DNA of 64,000 bases from Herbaspirillum autotrophicum (lineage in GTDB: Bacteria > Pseudomonadota > Gammaproteobacteria > Burkholderiales > Burkholderiaceae_D), in contig NZ_LFLS01000026.1 in NCBI RefSeq assembly GCF_001189915.1, positions 1 through 64,000 on the forward strand. Direction: 5' to 3'. A program made the translations under genes and the position numbers. This document shows, piece by piece, positions 11,136 through 19,015 of this stretch. The notes beneath the pieces were generated by a model, which did not search any database, was not told the DNA's origin, and saw only the letters and a list, made by a program, of their open reading frames with translations. Numbering within the stretch: the first letter of the stretch is position 1; the number at the start of each line of letters is the position of its first letter.

Positions 11136-11234
11136 TCAACCCAGCAAGATCGAGATCGGAATGATCACCAGGCCGACCAGCACCAGTGCCAGAATATAAA
11201 AACCGCTATAAATAAACCAGTCCAGTCTGTTCAT
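11136..11234 (-). CDS. Small single-span membrane protein (32 aa)
   Basis: A 32-residue frame beginning MNRLDWFIYSG and continuing as one hydrophobic helix to the C-terminus (ILALVLVGLVIIPISILLG). A good ribosome site, GGGAGAA, sits 5 nt before the ATG at 11234. It would be an inner-membrane miniprotein with a short polar N-terminus. I do not recognise a family. The gene stands alone between the GntR gene and DedA, convergent with the former. The strong ribosome site and protein-like composition argue that it is real. Confidence 0.55.
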   Translation of the reverse strand: MNRLDWFIYSGFYILALVLVGLVIIPISILLG

Positions 11235-11364
11235 GTTGTTCTCCCTTGATTGCATGAAGAGAGTATCGGCCACGAGACGCACCGACTTGCGGGCGGTTTC
11301 AGTAAAGAAACGTAAGTTTGTGTCAGGTGTTTTTTTGCAATATGCAGGGCGCCGCTGGCGGCCT

Positions 11365-11373
11365 TGGTACAAT
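11365..11373 (+). promoter_or_regulatory. Extended -10 promoter before dedA
   Basis: TGGTACAAT is an extended -10 (TG at 11365-11366, TACAAT at 11368-11373) about 29 nt before the DedA ATG. There is no good -35, as is common for extended -10 promoters. Confidence 0.4.
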
Positions 11374-11401
11374 GCGCGTTTTATTCACTCAAGCGCGCGC
11401 C

Positions 11402-12049
11402 ATGGATTTCATCCTGTTTCTGATTGATTTCGTCATTCACATCGACCGTCATCTGGCCGAGCTGGCAACAGCCTATGGTCCCTGGCTGTTCCTGATCCTG
11501 TTCCTGATCATTTTTTGCGAAACCGGCCTGGTGGTGACGCCAATCCTGCCGGGCGATTCATTGCTGTTCGTGACCGGTGCGATTGCCGCTACCGGTGCTT
11601 TCGATATCCATCTGATGGTGATCGCGCTGATCGTGGCGGCGATTCTCGGCGACAGCGTCAATTATCAGATCGGCAAGGCAGTCGGACTGAAAGTTTTCGA
11701 CAATCCGAATTCGCGCATCTTCAAGCGCGAATACCTGGACAAGACCCATGCCTTCTATGAACGTCACGGCGGCAAGACCATCATCATCGCGCGCTTTGCG
11801 CCTATCGTGCGCACCTTCGCGCCATTCGTGGCCGGCGTCGGCGCCATGACCTATCCGAAGTTCTTTGCCTATAACGTGGTCGGCGGCGTGCTGTGGGTCG
11901 TGAGCTTTTCGTATGCCGGTTACTTCTTCGGCAACCTGCCCATCGTCAAACAAAACCTCAGCCTGCTGATCGTGGCGATTGTGGTGATTTCGATTTTGCC
12001 GGGCGTGATCGGCTTCATTCGCCAGAAACGCGGCGGCGCCGGCAAGTAA
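11402..12049 (+). CDS. DedA family membrane protein
   Basis: A 215-residue integral membrane protein of the DedA/VTT family. Visible marks are the first helical hairpin with [17 protein letters not shown], the G-x-x-x-G-x-x-x-G-type segment [14 protein letters not shown] and the conserved basic loop [20 protein letters not shown]. Members act as proton-linked lipid flippases (undecaprenyl phosphate or phosphatidylethanolamine) and help maintain the proton gradient. The ATG at 11402 matches the family start; in-frame ATGs further upstream add residues unlike the family. It ends at a shared bidirectional terminator. Confidence 0.88.
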   Translation: MDFILFLIDFVIHIDRHLAELATAYGPWLFLILFLIIFCETGLVVTPILPGDSLLFVTGAIAATGAFDIHLMVIALIVAAILGDSVNYQIGKAVGLKVFDNPNSRIFKREYLDKTHAFYERHGGKTIIIARFAPIVRTFAPFVAGVGAMTYPKFFAYNVVGGVLWVVSFSYAGYFFGNLPIVKQNLSLLIVAIVVISILPGVIGFIRQKRGGAGK

Positions 12050-12073
12050 GCCAGCTACTTCTGCTGCACACGT

Positions 12074-12103
12074 AAAAATGCCAGTCCGCAGACTGGCATT
12101 TTT
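12074..12103. terminator. Bidirectional rho-independent terminator
   Basis: Perfect 13-bp arms (AAAAATGCCAGTC at 12074-12086, complement at 12091-12103) with a CGCA loop; A-run and T-run lie inside the arms. It serves DedA on the plus strand and the reductase on the minus strand. Confidence 0.85.
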
Positions 12104-12126
12104 CATGGCCGATACCAAACGCGGGA

Positions 12127-13245
12127 TCAATCCAGTTCGGTACCGTAATTGATATCTTCGCGCAGCGGTGTCTTGCTGGAAGCGGCACGCACATACTGCG
12201 GCGGCCATGGCGCCTCGTGCCGCAAGGTGGCGGCGGCATGCAGCGGCCAGTAAGGATCGCGCAACAGTTCGCGCGCCAGCAACACCAGATCGGCTTGCCC
12301 GGTGCGCAATACATGCTCGGCCTGCACGGCATCGGTAATCATGCCAACGGCGCCGCTGGCGACATCGGCTTCCTGTTTGACGCGGGCAGCAAAAGCGGTC
12401 TGATAGCCGGGACCGGTCGGGATCACCGCAGTCGCCGCATTGCCGCCGCTGGAAACGTCGATCAGATCGACCCCGAGGTCGCGCAACAGACGCGACAGCG
12501 CCACGGTTTCATCAGGCGTCCAGCCACCATCTACCCAGTCGGTCGCCGACAGCCGCACCAACAATGGCAATTCCTGCGGCCATGCGGCCCGCACGGCAGT
12601 CACGGTTTCCAGCAGGAAGCGCACGCGGTTGTCGAACGAACCGCCGTATTCATCGGTACGCTGATTGCTCAGCGGCGACAGGAATTCCTGCAACAGATAA
12701 CCGTGGGCAGCATGCAGTTCGATGACTTTGAAACCGGCCTTCAGCGCCCGCTTGGCAGCGTCAACAAACGCCTGCACATGATCGGCGATCTGCGCCACGG
12801 TCAGCGGCACCGGGGTGGCAAAGCTGGCATCAAAGGCAATCGCCGACGGGCCGACGGTAGGCCAGCCACCCTGATCCGCCGGCACGGTGCCGGCCTCTTT
12901 ATCCCATGGACGATGCACGCTGGCCTTGCGACCGGCATGCGCCAGCTGGATGCCGGCCACCGCGCCTTGTTGTTCGATGAAGCGGGTGATGCGCTTGAGC
13001 GGCGCGATATGCGCATCTTTCCAGATGCCGACGTCAGCCGGCGTGATGCGGCCTGCGGCCAGCACTGCCGCCGCTTCCACAATCACCAGCCCGGCGCCGC
13101 CGACGGCGCGGCTGCCCAGATGTACCAGATGCCAGTCATTGACGAAGCCGTCCTGGGCCGAGTACTGGCACATCGGCGATACCGCGATCCGGTTGGGCAA
13201 GGTCAGACCGCGCAAGGTCAACGGCGAAAACAGTTTGCTGCTCAT
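12127..13245 (-). CDS. NADH:flavin oxidoreductase, old yellow enzyme family (YqjM-like)
   Basis: A 372-residue FMN TIM-barrel ene-reductase. Family segments are LTLPNRIAVSPMCQYSAQDG (with the active-site Cys of the YqjM class), HLGSRAVGGAGLVIVEAAAV, QLAHAGRKAS and VIELHAAHGYLLQEFLSP, with the NQRTDEYGGS motif and a terminal FMN-phosphate region. It should reduce activated C=C bonds in the cytoplasm using NAD(P)H, commonly in detoxification of electrophiles. The Cys in PMCQYS and the total length favour the thermophilic-like/XenA class over plant-type OYE. It is separate from the exporter gene by 89 bp and may be co-transcribed with it. Confidence 0.9.
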   Translation of the reverse strand: MSSKLFSPLTLRGLTLPNRIAVSPMCQYSAQDGFVNDWHLVHLGSRAVGGAGLVIVEAAAVLAAGRITPADVGIWKDAHIAPLKRITRFIEQQGAVAGIQLAHAGRKASVHRPWDKEAGTVPADQGGWPTVGPSAIAFDASFATPVPLTVAQIADHVQAFVDAAKRALKAGFKVIELHAAHGYLLQEFLSPLSNQRTDEYGGSFDNRVRFLLETVTAVRAAWPQELPLLVRLSATDWVDGGWTPDETVALSRLLRDLGVDLIDVSSGGNAATAVIPTGPGYQTAFAARVKQEADVASGAVGMITDAVQAEHVLRTGQADLVLLARELLRDPYWPLHAAATLRHEAPWPPQYVRAASSKTPLREDINYGTELD

Positions 13246-13334
13246 CAGATAACTCCCGCTTGTTCAGGAAAAACAGCAGTCTATTTTATTTTTCAGTTTC
13301 GCGTGCGAGCACGCCGGATTCCGGGCCGGCAGCC

Positions 13335-15137
13335 TCAGGCCGGTTCCGCGATGGTATTGAATTGCAGCGCTGCCAGGCTGGCATACAAGCCGTTGGCGGC
13401 AATCAGCGATGCGTGGGTACCGGTTTCAACGATGCTGCCATGCTCCAGCACGATGATGCGATCGGCGCGCTGTACGGTCGCCAGGCGATGGGCGATCACC
13501 AGCGTGGTACGACCGACCATTGCCACTTCCAGTGCGCTTTGCACCAGTCGCTCGGATTCGGCATCCAGCGCGCTGGTGGCTTCATCGAGTAACAGCAGCG
13601 GCGGATTCTTGAGCAGGGCGCGGGCAATCGCAATGCGCTGACGCTGACCGCCGGACAAACGTACGCCGCGTTCGCCGAGGAAAGAGTGATACCCCTGCGG
13701 CAAGCGTTCGATGAATTCATGCGCGGCAGCCATTTTGGCGGCGGCGATCACTTCCTCATCGCTGGCGTCGGCACGGCCGAAGCGGATATTCTCCATCGCG
13801 TTTTCAGAAAAGATCACCGTATCTTGCGGCACGATGCCGATGGCGTTGCGCAATGTGCCAAGCTCCAGAAAACGGATATCGACGCCATCCAGAAAGATGC
13901 TGCCTTGCTGCGGATCATAAAAACGCAGCAGCAACTGAAACAGGGTAGTCTTGCCGGCGCCGGACGGACCGACCACGGCAATCGTTTCGCCGGCACGGAT
14001 ATCCAGTGAAAACTGCTTGAGCGATTGTGTGTCGGGACGCGACGGGTAATGAAACTCGACATCCTGCAAACGCAGCGCCGCGCCGTTTTCCGTCCGCGGC
14101 GGCAATTTCTCCGGCAGCAACACCGATTGCACCGGCGACCGCGCCGCCAGCAAATCCAGCAGGCGCTCGGTAGCGCCGGCAGCACGCTGGGCATCGCCCA
14201 ATACTTCCGACAAGGCACCGACCGAACCGGCCACCAGCGTCGCATAAAGAATGAACTGACCCAAGGCACCGCCGCTCATCGTGCCCTGCACCACGGCATG
14301 GGCACCGAGCCACAGCACAAATACAATCGCACCGAACACCAGCAGGATCGCCATCATGGTCAAGATCGAACGGGCCCGGATGCGCTGCATCGCGGTGGCA
14401 AACGCCCGTTCCACGGTAGAACCGAAACGCCGCGCCTCGATCTCTTCATGGGTAAATGCCTGCACGGTGGGCATGGCATTGAGGATTTCCCCGGCCAGTG
14501 CCGATGCATCCGCCACCCGGTCCTGCGACTCGCGCGACAACGTGCGCACGCGGCGGCCATAAAACACGATAGGCAACACCACCGCCGCCAGCATCACGAT
14601 GATGATCGACGACAGCTTGACGCTGGTCACGAACAACATCACCAGACCGCCGGCGAACAACAGCGCATTGCGCAAGGCCATCGAAATGCTGGTGCCGACC
14701 AGCGTCTGAATCAGCGTGGTATCGGTGGTCAGTCGCGACAAGACTTCGCCGGTCTTGGTGGTTTCAAAAAACTGCGGACTTTGCGTCACCACATGGGCAT
14801 ATACCGCGCTGCGCAAATCGGCGGTCACACGCTCGCCGAGCCACGACACCATATAAAAGCGCGCCGCCGTCGCCACGCCAAGAATGCAGGCGACCCCGAA
14901 CAAGGCCAGGAAATACAGATCGATATGCGTGATGTTCTTGCCGCCGGCATCGCCGGTAAAGCCGAGATCGATCATTTGCCGGAACGCATAAGGAATCGCC
15001 AGCGTCGCGCCGGCCGCCACAATCAGCGCCAGCCCGGCCAGCAAGAACTGGCGTTTATAAGGACGTAAAAACGGAAACAGACCGAGCAGGGTGCTGAGAC
15101 TGCCCTTGACGGGTTCTTTATCGGTGCTTGATGGCAT
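13335..15137 (-). CDS. ABC exporter, fused permease and ATPase (ABCB/MsbA-like)
   Basis: A 600-residue half-transporter. Six membrane helices fill about residues 30-320 with the ERVTADLRSAVYAHV coupling region; the ATPase follows, with Walker A GPSGAGKTT near 391, signature LSGGQRQR near 494, Walker B LLLLDEATS near 515 and the switch His in IAHRLATV. It acts as a homodimer in the inner membrane and exports lipids or amphipathic drugs. It is more like the BmrA/ABCB drug and lipid group than true MsbA, which is usually about 580 residues and lies beside lpxK, absent here. The substrate is unknown. Confidence 0.88.
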   Translation of the reverse strand: MPSSTDKEPVKGSLSTLLGLFPFLRPYKRQFLLAGLALIVAAGATLAIPYAFRQMIDLGFTGDAGGKNITHIDLYFLALFGVACILGVATAARFYMVSWLGERVTADLRSAVYAHVVTQSPQFFETTKTGEVLSRLTTDTTLIQTLVGTSISMALRNALLFAGGLVMLFVTSVKLSSIIIVMLAAVVLPIVFYGRRVRTLSRESQDRVADASALAGEILNAMPTVQAFTHEEIEARRFGSTVERAFATAMQRIRARSILTMMAILLVFGAIVFVLWLGAHAVVQGTMSGGALGQFILYATLVAGSVGALSEVLGDAQRAAGATERLLDLLAARSPVQSVLLPEKLPPRTENGAALRLQDVEFHYPSRPDTQSLKQFSLDIRAGETIAVVGPSGAGKTTLFQLLLRFYDPQQGSIFLDGVDIRFLELGTLRNAIGIVPQDTVIFSENAMENIRFGRADASDEEVIAAAKMAAAHEFIERLPQGYHSFLGERGVRLSGGQRQRIAIARALLKNPPLLLLDEATSALDAESERLVQSALEVAMVGRTTLVIAHRLATVQRADRIIVLEHGSIVETGTHASLIAANGLYASLAALQFNTIAEPA

Positions 15138-15429
15138 GTGTCGATTTATTCAATGGAAAGCAGTGGGCATGAGTGTGCCGCGATGGGAGTGAAATGTTTC
15201 TTTACTGGCAACATCGGCTGGCGGTGACATGCAAGCGCATTAGTATAGGCGTTGTGGGGATTGGTTACCTGATAAGTGGTGTGGGATTGGGGGATTGGTG
15301 AATGTAGCGCCGGGACATGGTGTGATATTTCTGAAATTTTGTTTCCCGATTTGCCGGTACACAGAGGAGCTGACTTTCACTATATTTTCGTTGCCTGAGT
15401 CAATTGGCAAATTTACGATAAGGAAAGTC

Positions 15430-15681
15430 ATGATGAACATCAATAAAAAAACAGTCCGGCAATCGAAGTCAACAGCGAAACCTCAGAGTACAGTTCTTCC
15501 TGGCAAAACCGTGAAAGAACCAAATGGTAATCCGTCACAGAAACCCAAGACGCCGTGGACAATCGATGCGCAAAAGCGAATTCATTCTCATGAGGCTATT
15601 GCAGGTGGTGGCAAGGTTGGTAAACACTCTCTGACAGCGCATGTTATGGCACGTGTTGCCGAAAAGAAGACGAAGACATAA
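15430..15681 (+). CDS. Small basic protein, possible SMP/LEA-like motif
   Basis: An 83-residue hydrophilic, lysine-rich protein. The first half is low-complexity (Lys, Ser, Pro, Thr) and probably disordered. The second half, DAQKRIHSHEAIAGGGKVGK, resembles the repeat of seed-maturation-type proteins, judged from memory and not by search. Start at ATG 15430, or the adjacent ATG 15433, follows AAGGAAA. Lower GC than neighbours and lack of operon ties mark it as part of a transferred islet with the next gene, which begins 21 bp downstream. Confidence 0.6.
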   Translation: MMNINKKTVRQSKSTAKPQSTVLPGKTVKEPNGNPSQKPKTPWTIDAQKRIHSHEAIAGGGKVGKHSLTAHVMARVAEKKTKT

Positions 15682-15702
15682 TTCCTGACCGACATCCAAT
15701 GT

Positions 15703-17028
15703 ATGAAATTCGAAAAAGAACAGTCTCTATGGGGCTATCCGTCAGTTGAATCCCTAATATTCGGTTTCATCAAAGTGAGCCAGCTGGTTCCAAAGGAAAG
15801 CACGCTTTACAGCGATGTAAAACAGCTTTCCGATGGAAGGCGGCGTCTTTTTAACCTGTCTCATTTAGACGACTCATCCTCAATGAAGGCACATGGCTTA
15901 TCTGGTGTCTTGACGCAACTGGAAAAAAAATTGGGGGAGGAATGGGCGTCGCCTGAAATCGCATTCGCAATAAGAGAGCGGCTGGGAAAGATAATGGCTG
16001 ACTATGTCGGATTCTATGTTCTTGAAATCTCTGCTGCCGTTCTCAAAAAAGATCAGGTTGTTTCAAACCTCCGATGCTTCTACTTTGCGCAGCGTATTGC
16101 GGTGACGTTAGCATGGTTAGAGCAGCGATGGGGCATTGGATTCTTGGGCAAATTCGCAAGCGAACCCGCGAAATCCAATCTTGTAGGGAGATGTCTTCGC
16201 TGGATTCGAAGATTGGAAGGGTTGGACGTACAGAGAGCGGCAATGAAAGTTGGTATAACCGAATTCGATGAATTCGGTAAACAAATGTATCGATGGGAAA
16301 GTGGAAGGCATGCGCCGCGCAGAGATTCCTATCCGCAAATTCGCCAGGCGTATGGATTGGATCAGAATCCGATTTATGGACTTTGGTTTTGGATTGCCAT
16401 TGTTCTTGATAATTGCGATAGCGCGTTTAAGAAGGAAATCGCCGCGGGTGTAGGTAAGGGGTTCGATAAAGACGCGGCGCGGGAGACTTTCATTTCCATG
16501 AGCAATCAAGCCATCTTGGACCGGGAGGTTCCACAGTGCTATCTCATCTTGAATAGACTTTTGTGTACACAAGCCTCAAGGGAAGACGGTGACTACGAGC
16601 TGGCACTGAAATGTTTGCAAGAATTTGAAGAGCACGTGGACGCTCATGACGGGTGCGGGAAATATCACCTCTATTCGTTCCAGGCCAGAATGGCAGTATT
16701 CACGGGGCGGCCTAAGATAGCGCGAGACCTGTTCATGAAAGCCATCGAGTTGGCACGTTATTCAGAACATACAGCGGCAGAGAAATTCTTGCGTGCATTT
16801 GCAGCATTGTGTGCTTACGAAAAATTTGTTGTTCCGCTTAAAGATGTGACGGACAAACAGTGGTTATTCGGTATGCATCCGGTTCAGAAAAGAAAACCTG
16901 ACATGTGGACAGATGAAACTGAGGAAATGGTCACCTCCGGTAAACGAGCTTTTGATTACTTCAGGTACTTTCCGCCGCAATCTTTTTTTGGAAAGCAGCG
17001 AGTCGTCGTCTTGACGCAAAAACTATAG
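15703..17028 (+). CDS. Unrecognised 441-aa protein with a possible HTH core
   Basis: I do not recognise a family. The protein is soluble and mostly helical. Residues about 175-225 (LDVQRAAMKVGITEF ... MYRWESGRHAPRRDSYPQI) look like a diverged XRE-type helix-turn-helix, since the RWESGRHAPR element matches the third helix and following turn of such domains. Residues about 270-370 have alternating helices such as ALKCLQEFEEH and ARDLFMKAIELARY, like tetratricopeptide repeats. A regulator with a TPR-like sensor is therefore possible. GC content and codon use are lower than in flanking genes, pointing to horizontal transfer. It is separated from the 83-aa gene by 21 bp. Confidence 0.7.
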   Translation: MKFEKEQSLWGYPSVESLIFGFIKVSQLVPKESTLYSDVKQLSDGRRRLFNLSHLDDSSSMKAHGLSGVLTQLEKKLGEEWASPEIAFAIRERLGKIMADYVGFYVLEISAAVLKKDQVVSNLRCFYFAQRIAVTLAWLEQRWGIGFLGKFASEPAKSNLVGRCLRWIRRLEGLDVQRAAMKVGITEFDEFGKQMYRWESGRHAPRRDSYPQIRQAYGLDQNPIYGLWFWIAIVLDNCDSAFKKEIAAGVGKGFDKDAARETFISMSNQAILDREVPQCYLILNRLLCTQASREDGDYELALKCLQEFEEHVDAHDGCGKYHLYSFQARMAVFTGRPKIARDLFMKAIELARYSEHTAAEKFLRAFAALCAYEKFVVPLKDVTDKQWLFGMHPVQKRKPDMWTDETEEMVTSGKRAFDYFRYFPPQSFFGKQRVVVLTQKL

Positions 17029-17233
17029 TGCCCTCGCATGACAAGTTATGCCAACTGCATTGTAGTTTGTATCGTTCGAAAATTATTCTTTCAGAAGCCA
17101 GGCTCATTGAACCGGACTTAATCTCTGCCCGAAGATGCCAGGTGTCTGGTGTCTGGTGATGGCAGGATTAATATCTGATGCCACCATGTTCTCTGCTCTG
17201 ATAGGTGCAGCAGAAGGTTGGGGTGTTGCAACC

Positions 17234-17956
17234 TTAGTTTTTCGTCTGCAATTCCCGCTCAACCCGATTCCGCCCGCCATGCTTGGCCTTGTACAACGCC
17301 GCATCAGCACGCGCATAGGCATCTTCAAAATCGCTGTGCATGGCGCTCCAGGAAACGCCGAAGCTGGCGGTGACCGGACGCGAGGGCAGGCAGGTGAACA
17401 GTTCTTCGGCGATGGCGGCTCTGACTTTTTCTGCCAGTGTCACGGCATCGGCGAGTGATACTTCGCGCAGCAGTATGGTGAATTCCTCGCCGCCGACGCG
17501 GCCGATTTCTCCCTTGCCGTTGAGCGATTTGCGCAAGCGATTGACCAGCTCGCGGATGACGGCGTCACCGGTCGGATGGCCGAACTCATCGTTGATGCGT
17601 TTGAAGAAGTCGATGTCGAGCACGATCAGTGACAGTGCCGAATCCTTCAGGAAATGATGCGCGCGTTCGAATACTGCGCCGCGATTGAGCGCGCCGGTGA
17701 GGTTGTCATGCCTGGCTTTATGGTCGAGTTCGTCACTGAGTTGTTGCAGTCGCGCGTTGAGCAGATTCAGTTCACGCTCGGTGCGGTCACTGCGCGCGAT
17801 CAGGCGCCGGCTTTCGCGCATCAGGCGGCCATAGCTCTGCACCAGGTCGGCCAGCGCCAGGCGATATTGCGCGGGTTCGGCGGCTGCGCTGGATAAAACT
17901 TCGGTGCTGCGCGCCAGAATGGCGGTTTCGTCCTCAAACAGATCGACTTCGGTCAT
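17234..17956 (-). CDS. siaD: SiaD-like diguanylate cyclase (GGDEF)
   Basis: A 240-residue cytoplasmic GGDEF protein: an N-terminal helical coiled segment (about 1-75, including RTERELNLLNARLQQLSDEL) then a GGDEF domain with active-site RVGGEEF and the NxxxD-type ALNRGAVFERA start. No RxxD inhibitory site is seen five residues before GGEEF, so product feedback is probably absent. Its ATG overlaps the siaC stop by 4 nt. In Pseudomonas, SiaD is switched on by unphosphorylated SiaC; the gene order here supports the same arrangement, making c-di-GMP for aggregation or biofilm control. Confidence 0.87.
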   Translation of the reverse strand: MTEVDLFEDETAILARSTEVLSSAAAEPAQYRLALADLVQSYGRLMRESRRLIARSDRTERELNLLNARLQQLSDELDHKARHDNLTGALNRGAVFERAHHFLKDSALSLIVLDIDFFKRINDEFGHPTGDAVIRELVNRLRKSLNGKGEIGRVGGEEFTILLREVSLADAVTLAEKVRAAIAEELFTCLPSRPVTASFGVSWSAMHSDFEDAYARADAALYKAKHGGRNRVERELQTKN

Positions 17957-18345
17957 TGGTTTTTTACCGCTTGATCGTGGAACACGAGGTCAGGGAAGTC
18001 TTCTTGCAGCTCCTGACCGAACTCGAAAATGGTGTCGTCTTCTTCGTCGTGGTACCAGTTGAGAATGATCTCGCTGCCGGACCTGGCTTTTTCATTCAGG
18101 GCGCCGAACAGCGAAAACAGCATTTTGGTACTGGAACTGTTGAAATAGGAAAGCGCCACATTCACCGTGAGTGCAGCCGTGTCGCCATCGTGTGCCAGAA
18201 ACTGGCGCAGGGAGCTGATGATGTCGCCCCAGAATTGCGCCGCGTTTTCCGGGTAGGATTCACCCTTGATGGATAGTTGCCGCTCGCTGAAGCGAAAATC
18301 CACTTCAGGAGAACTTGGGCTTGCCGCTATAAATAGATTATCCAT
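17953..18345 (-). CDS. siaC: SiaC-like regulatory phosphoprotein (DUF1987)
   Basis: A 130-residue protein beginning MDNLFIAASPSSPEVDF and containing the family segments GESYPENAAQFW and ALSYFNSSSTKMLFSLF. In the Pseudomonas protein, a Thr in the equivalent YFNT motif is phosphorylated by SiaB; here the aligned residue appears to be Ser70. The ATG at 18345 gives the family length, whereas longer in-frame starts add unrelated residues that overlap siaB. It should bind either SiaD (activating it) or SiaB, depending on phosphorylation. It overlaps siaD by 4 nt. Confidence 0.85.
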   Translation of the reverse strand: MDNLFIAASPSSPEVDFRFSERQLSIKGESYPENAAQFWGDIISSLRQFLAHDGDTAALTVNVALSYFNSSSTKMLFSLFGALNEKARSGSEIILNWYHDEEDDTIFEFGQELQEDFPDLVFHDQAVKNQ

Positions 18346-18397
18346 ATGCTCATTCTTGATATTCAGACAGACCATGCGGTGCTGCCGTGACGCGTTG

Positions 18398-18976
18398 TCA
18401 GATAGTCGCTCGCAGATAAAACATTGATGTGCCATCGGCGTTCGGGGGCGAGAATTCGAACTCCAGCGGTGCGCTTGCATCACGTGCCATGGTCAGGAAT
18501 CCGAGGCCGGCGCCCTTGCTGTCGGCCGGCGTTTCGGCCCGCAGCGTCTCTTTGTATTCCAGCTTGATCTGTTCAATCGTCAGCGAGCGCAAATGCTCCA
18601 GCTTCTCGCGCAGCTTTTCGGCGACATCGGCATTCACCGGGTTGGCGCAGTAAAGATAATAGCGCTCGCCGGTGAGCGAAATGAATACCGCGCCATGCCG
18701 CATCGATGGCGCGGTGTGGCCTTCGCCGGCGTAGGAGTCGGCCGAGTAGTGCACGATGTTTTGCGCCATCTCGATAAACGAAGAAAACAGTTTGCGGCGC
18801 GTCTGCGCCACTGCGCCGACGTGTTCGACCCGCAACTTGACGGCGTCTGCCATCGCCGCAATGATGGTTTGCGAGAAATAACCGACATAATAAAAAATGA
18901 CATCACGCCGCTCGACATAGCTGTGAAAATCATCCCATTGCCGCTGAATGCCATTCATATTCTGATTCATGCTCAT
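18398..18976 (-). CDS. siaB: SiaB-like protein kinase (DUF6272)
   Basis: A 192-residue protein of the SiaB family: YVERRDVIFYYVGYFSQTII at the start, then a GHKL-like fold with the LFSSFIEMAQNIVHYSADS helix (the N-box-like Glu and Asn) and a glycine-rich lid, DSKGAGLGFLTMARDA. These are features of anti-sigma-like serine/threonine kinases. It should phosphorylate SiaC and so turn the cyclase off. It lies 39 bp after siaA and 52 bp before siaC in one operon. Confidence 0.85.
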   Translation of the reverse strand: MSMNQNMNGIQRQWDDFHSYVERRDVIFYYVGYFSQTIIAAMADAVKLRVEHVGAVAQTRRKLFSSFIEMAQNIVHYSADSYAGEGHTAPSMRHGAVFISLTGERYYLYCANPVNADVAEKLREKLEHLRSLTIEQIKLEYKETLRAETPADSKGAGLGFLTMARDASAPLEFEFSPPNADGTSMFYLRATI

Positions 18977-19015
18977 TGGTCGCTGCTGTTGCTGGTTGAT
19001 TGCTGTTGATCGTTG

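Noticed and set aside
15351-15386. Promoter for the 83-aa gene (TTGCCG with TATATT)
   Set aside because: The spacer would be 24 bp, too long for a sigma70 promoter.
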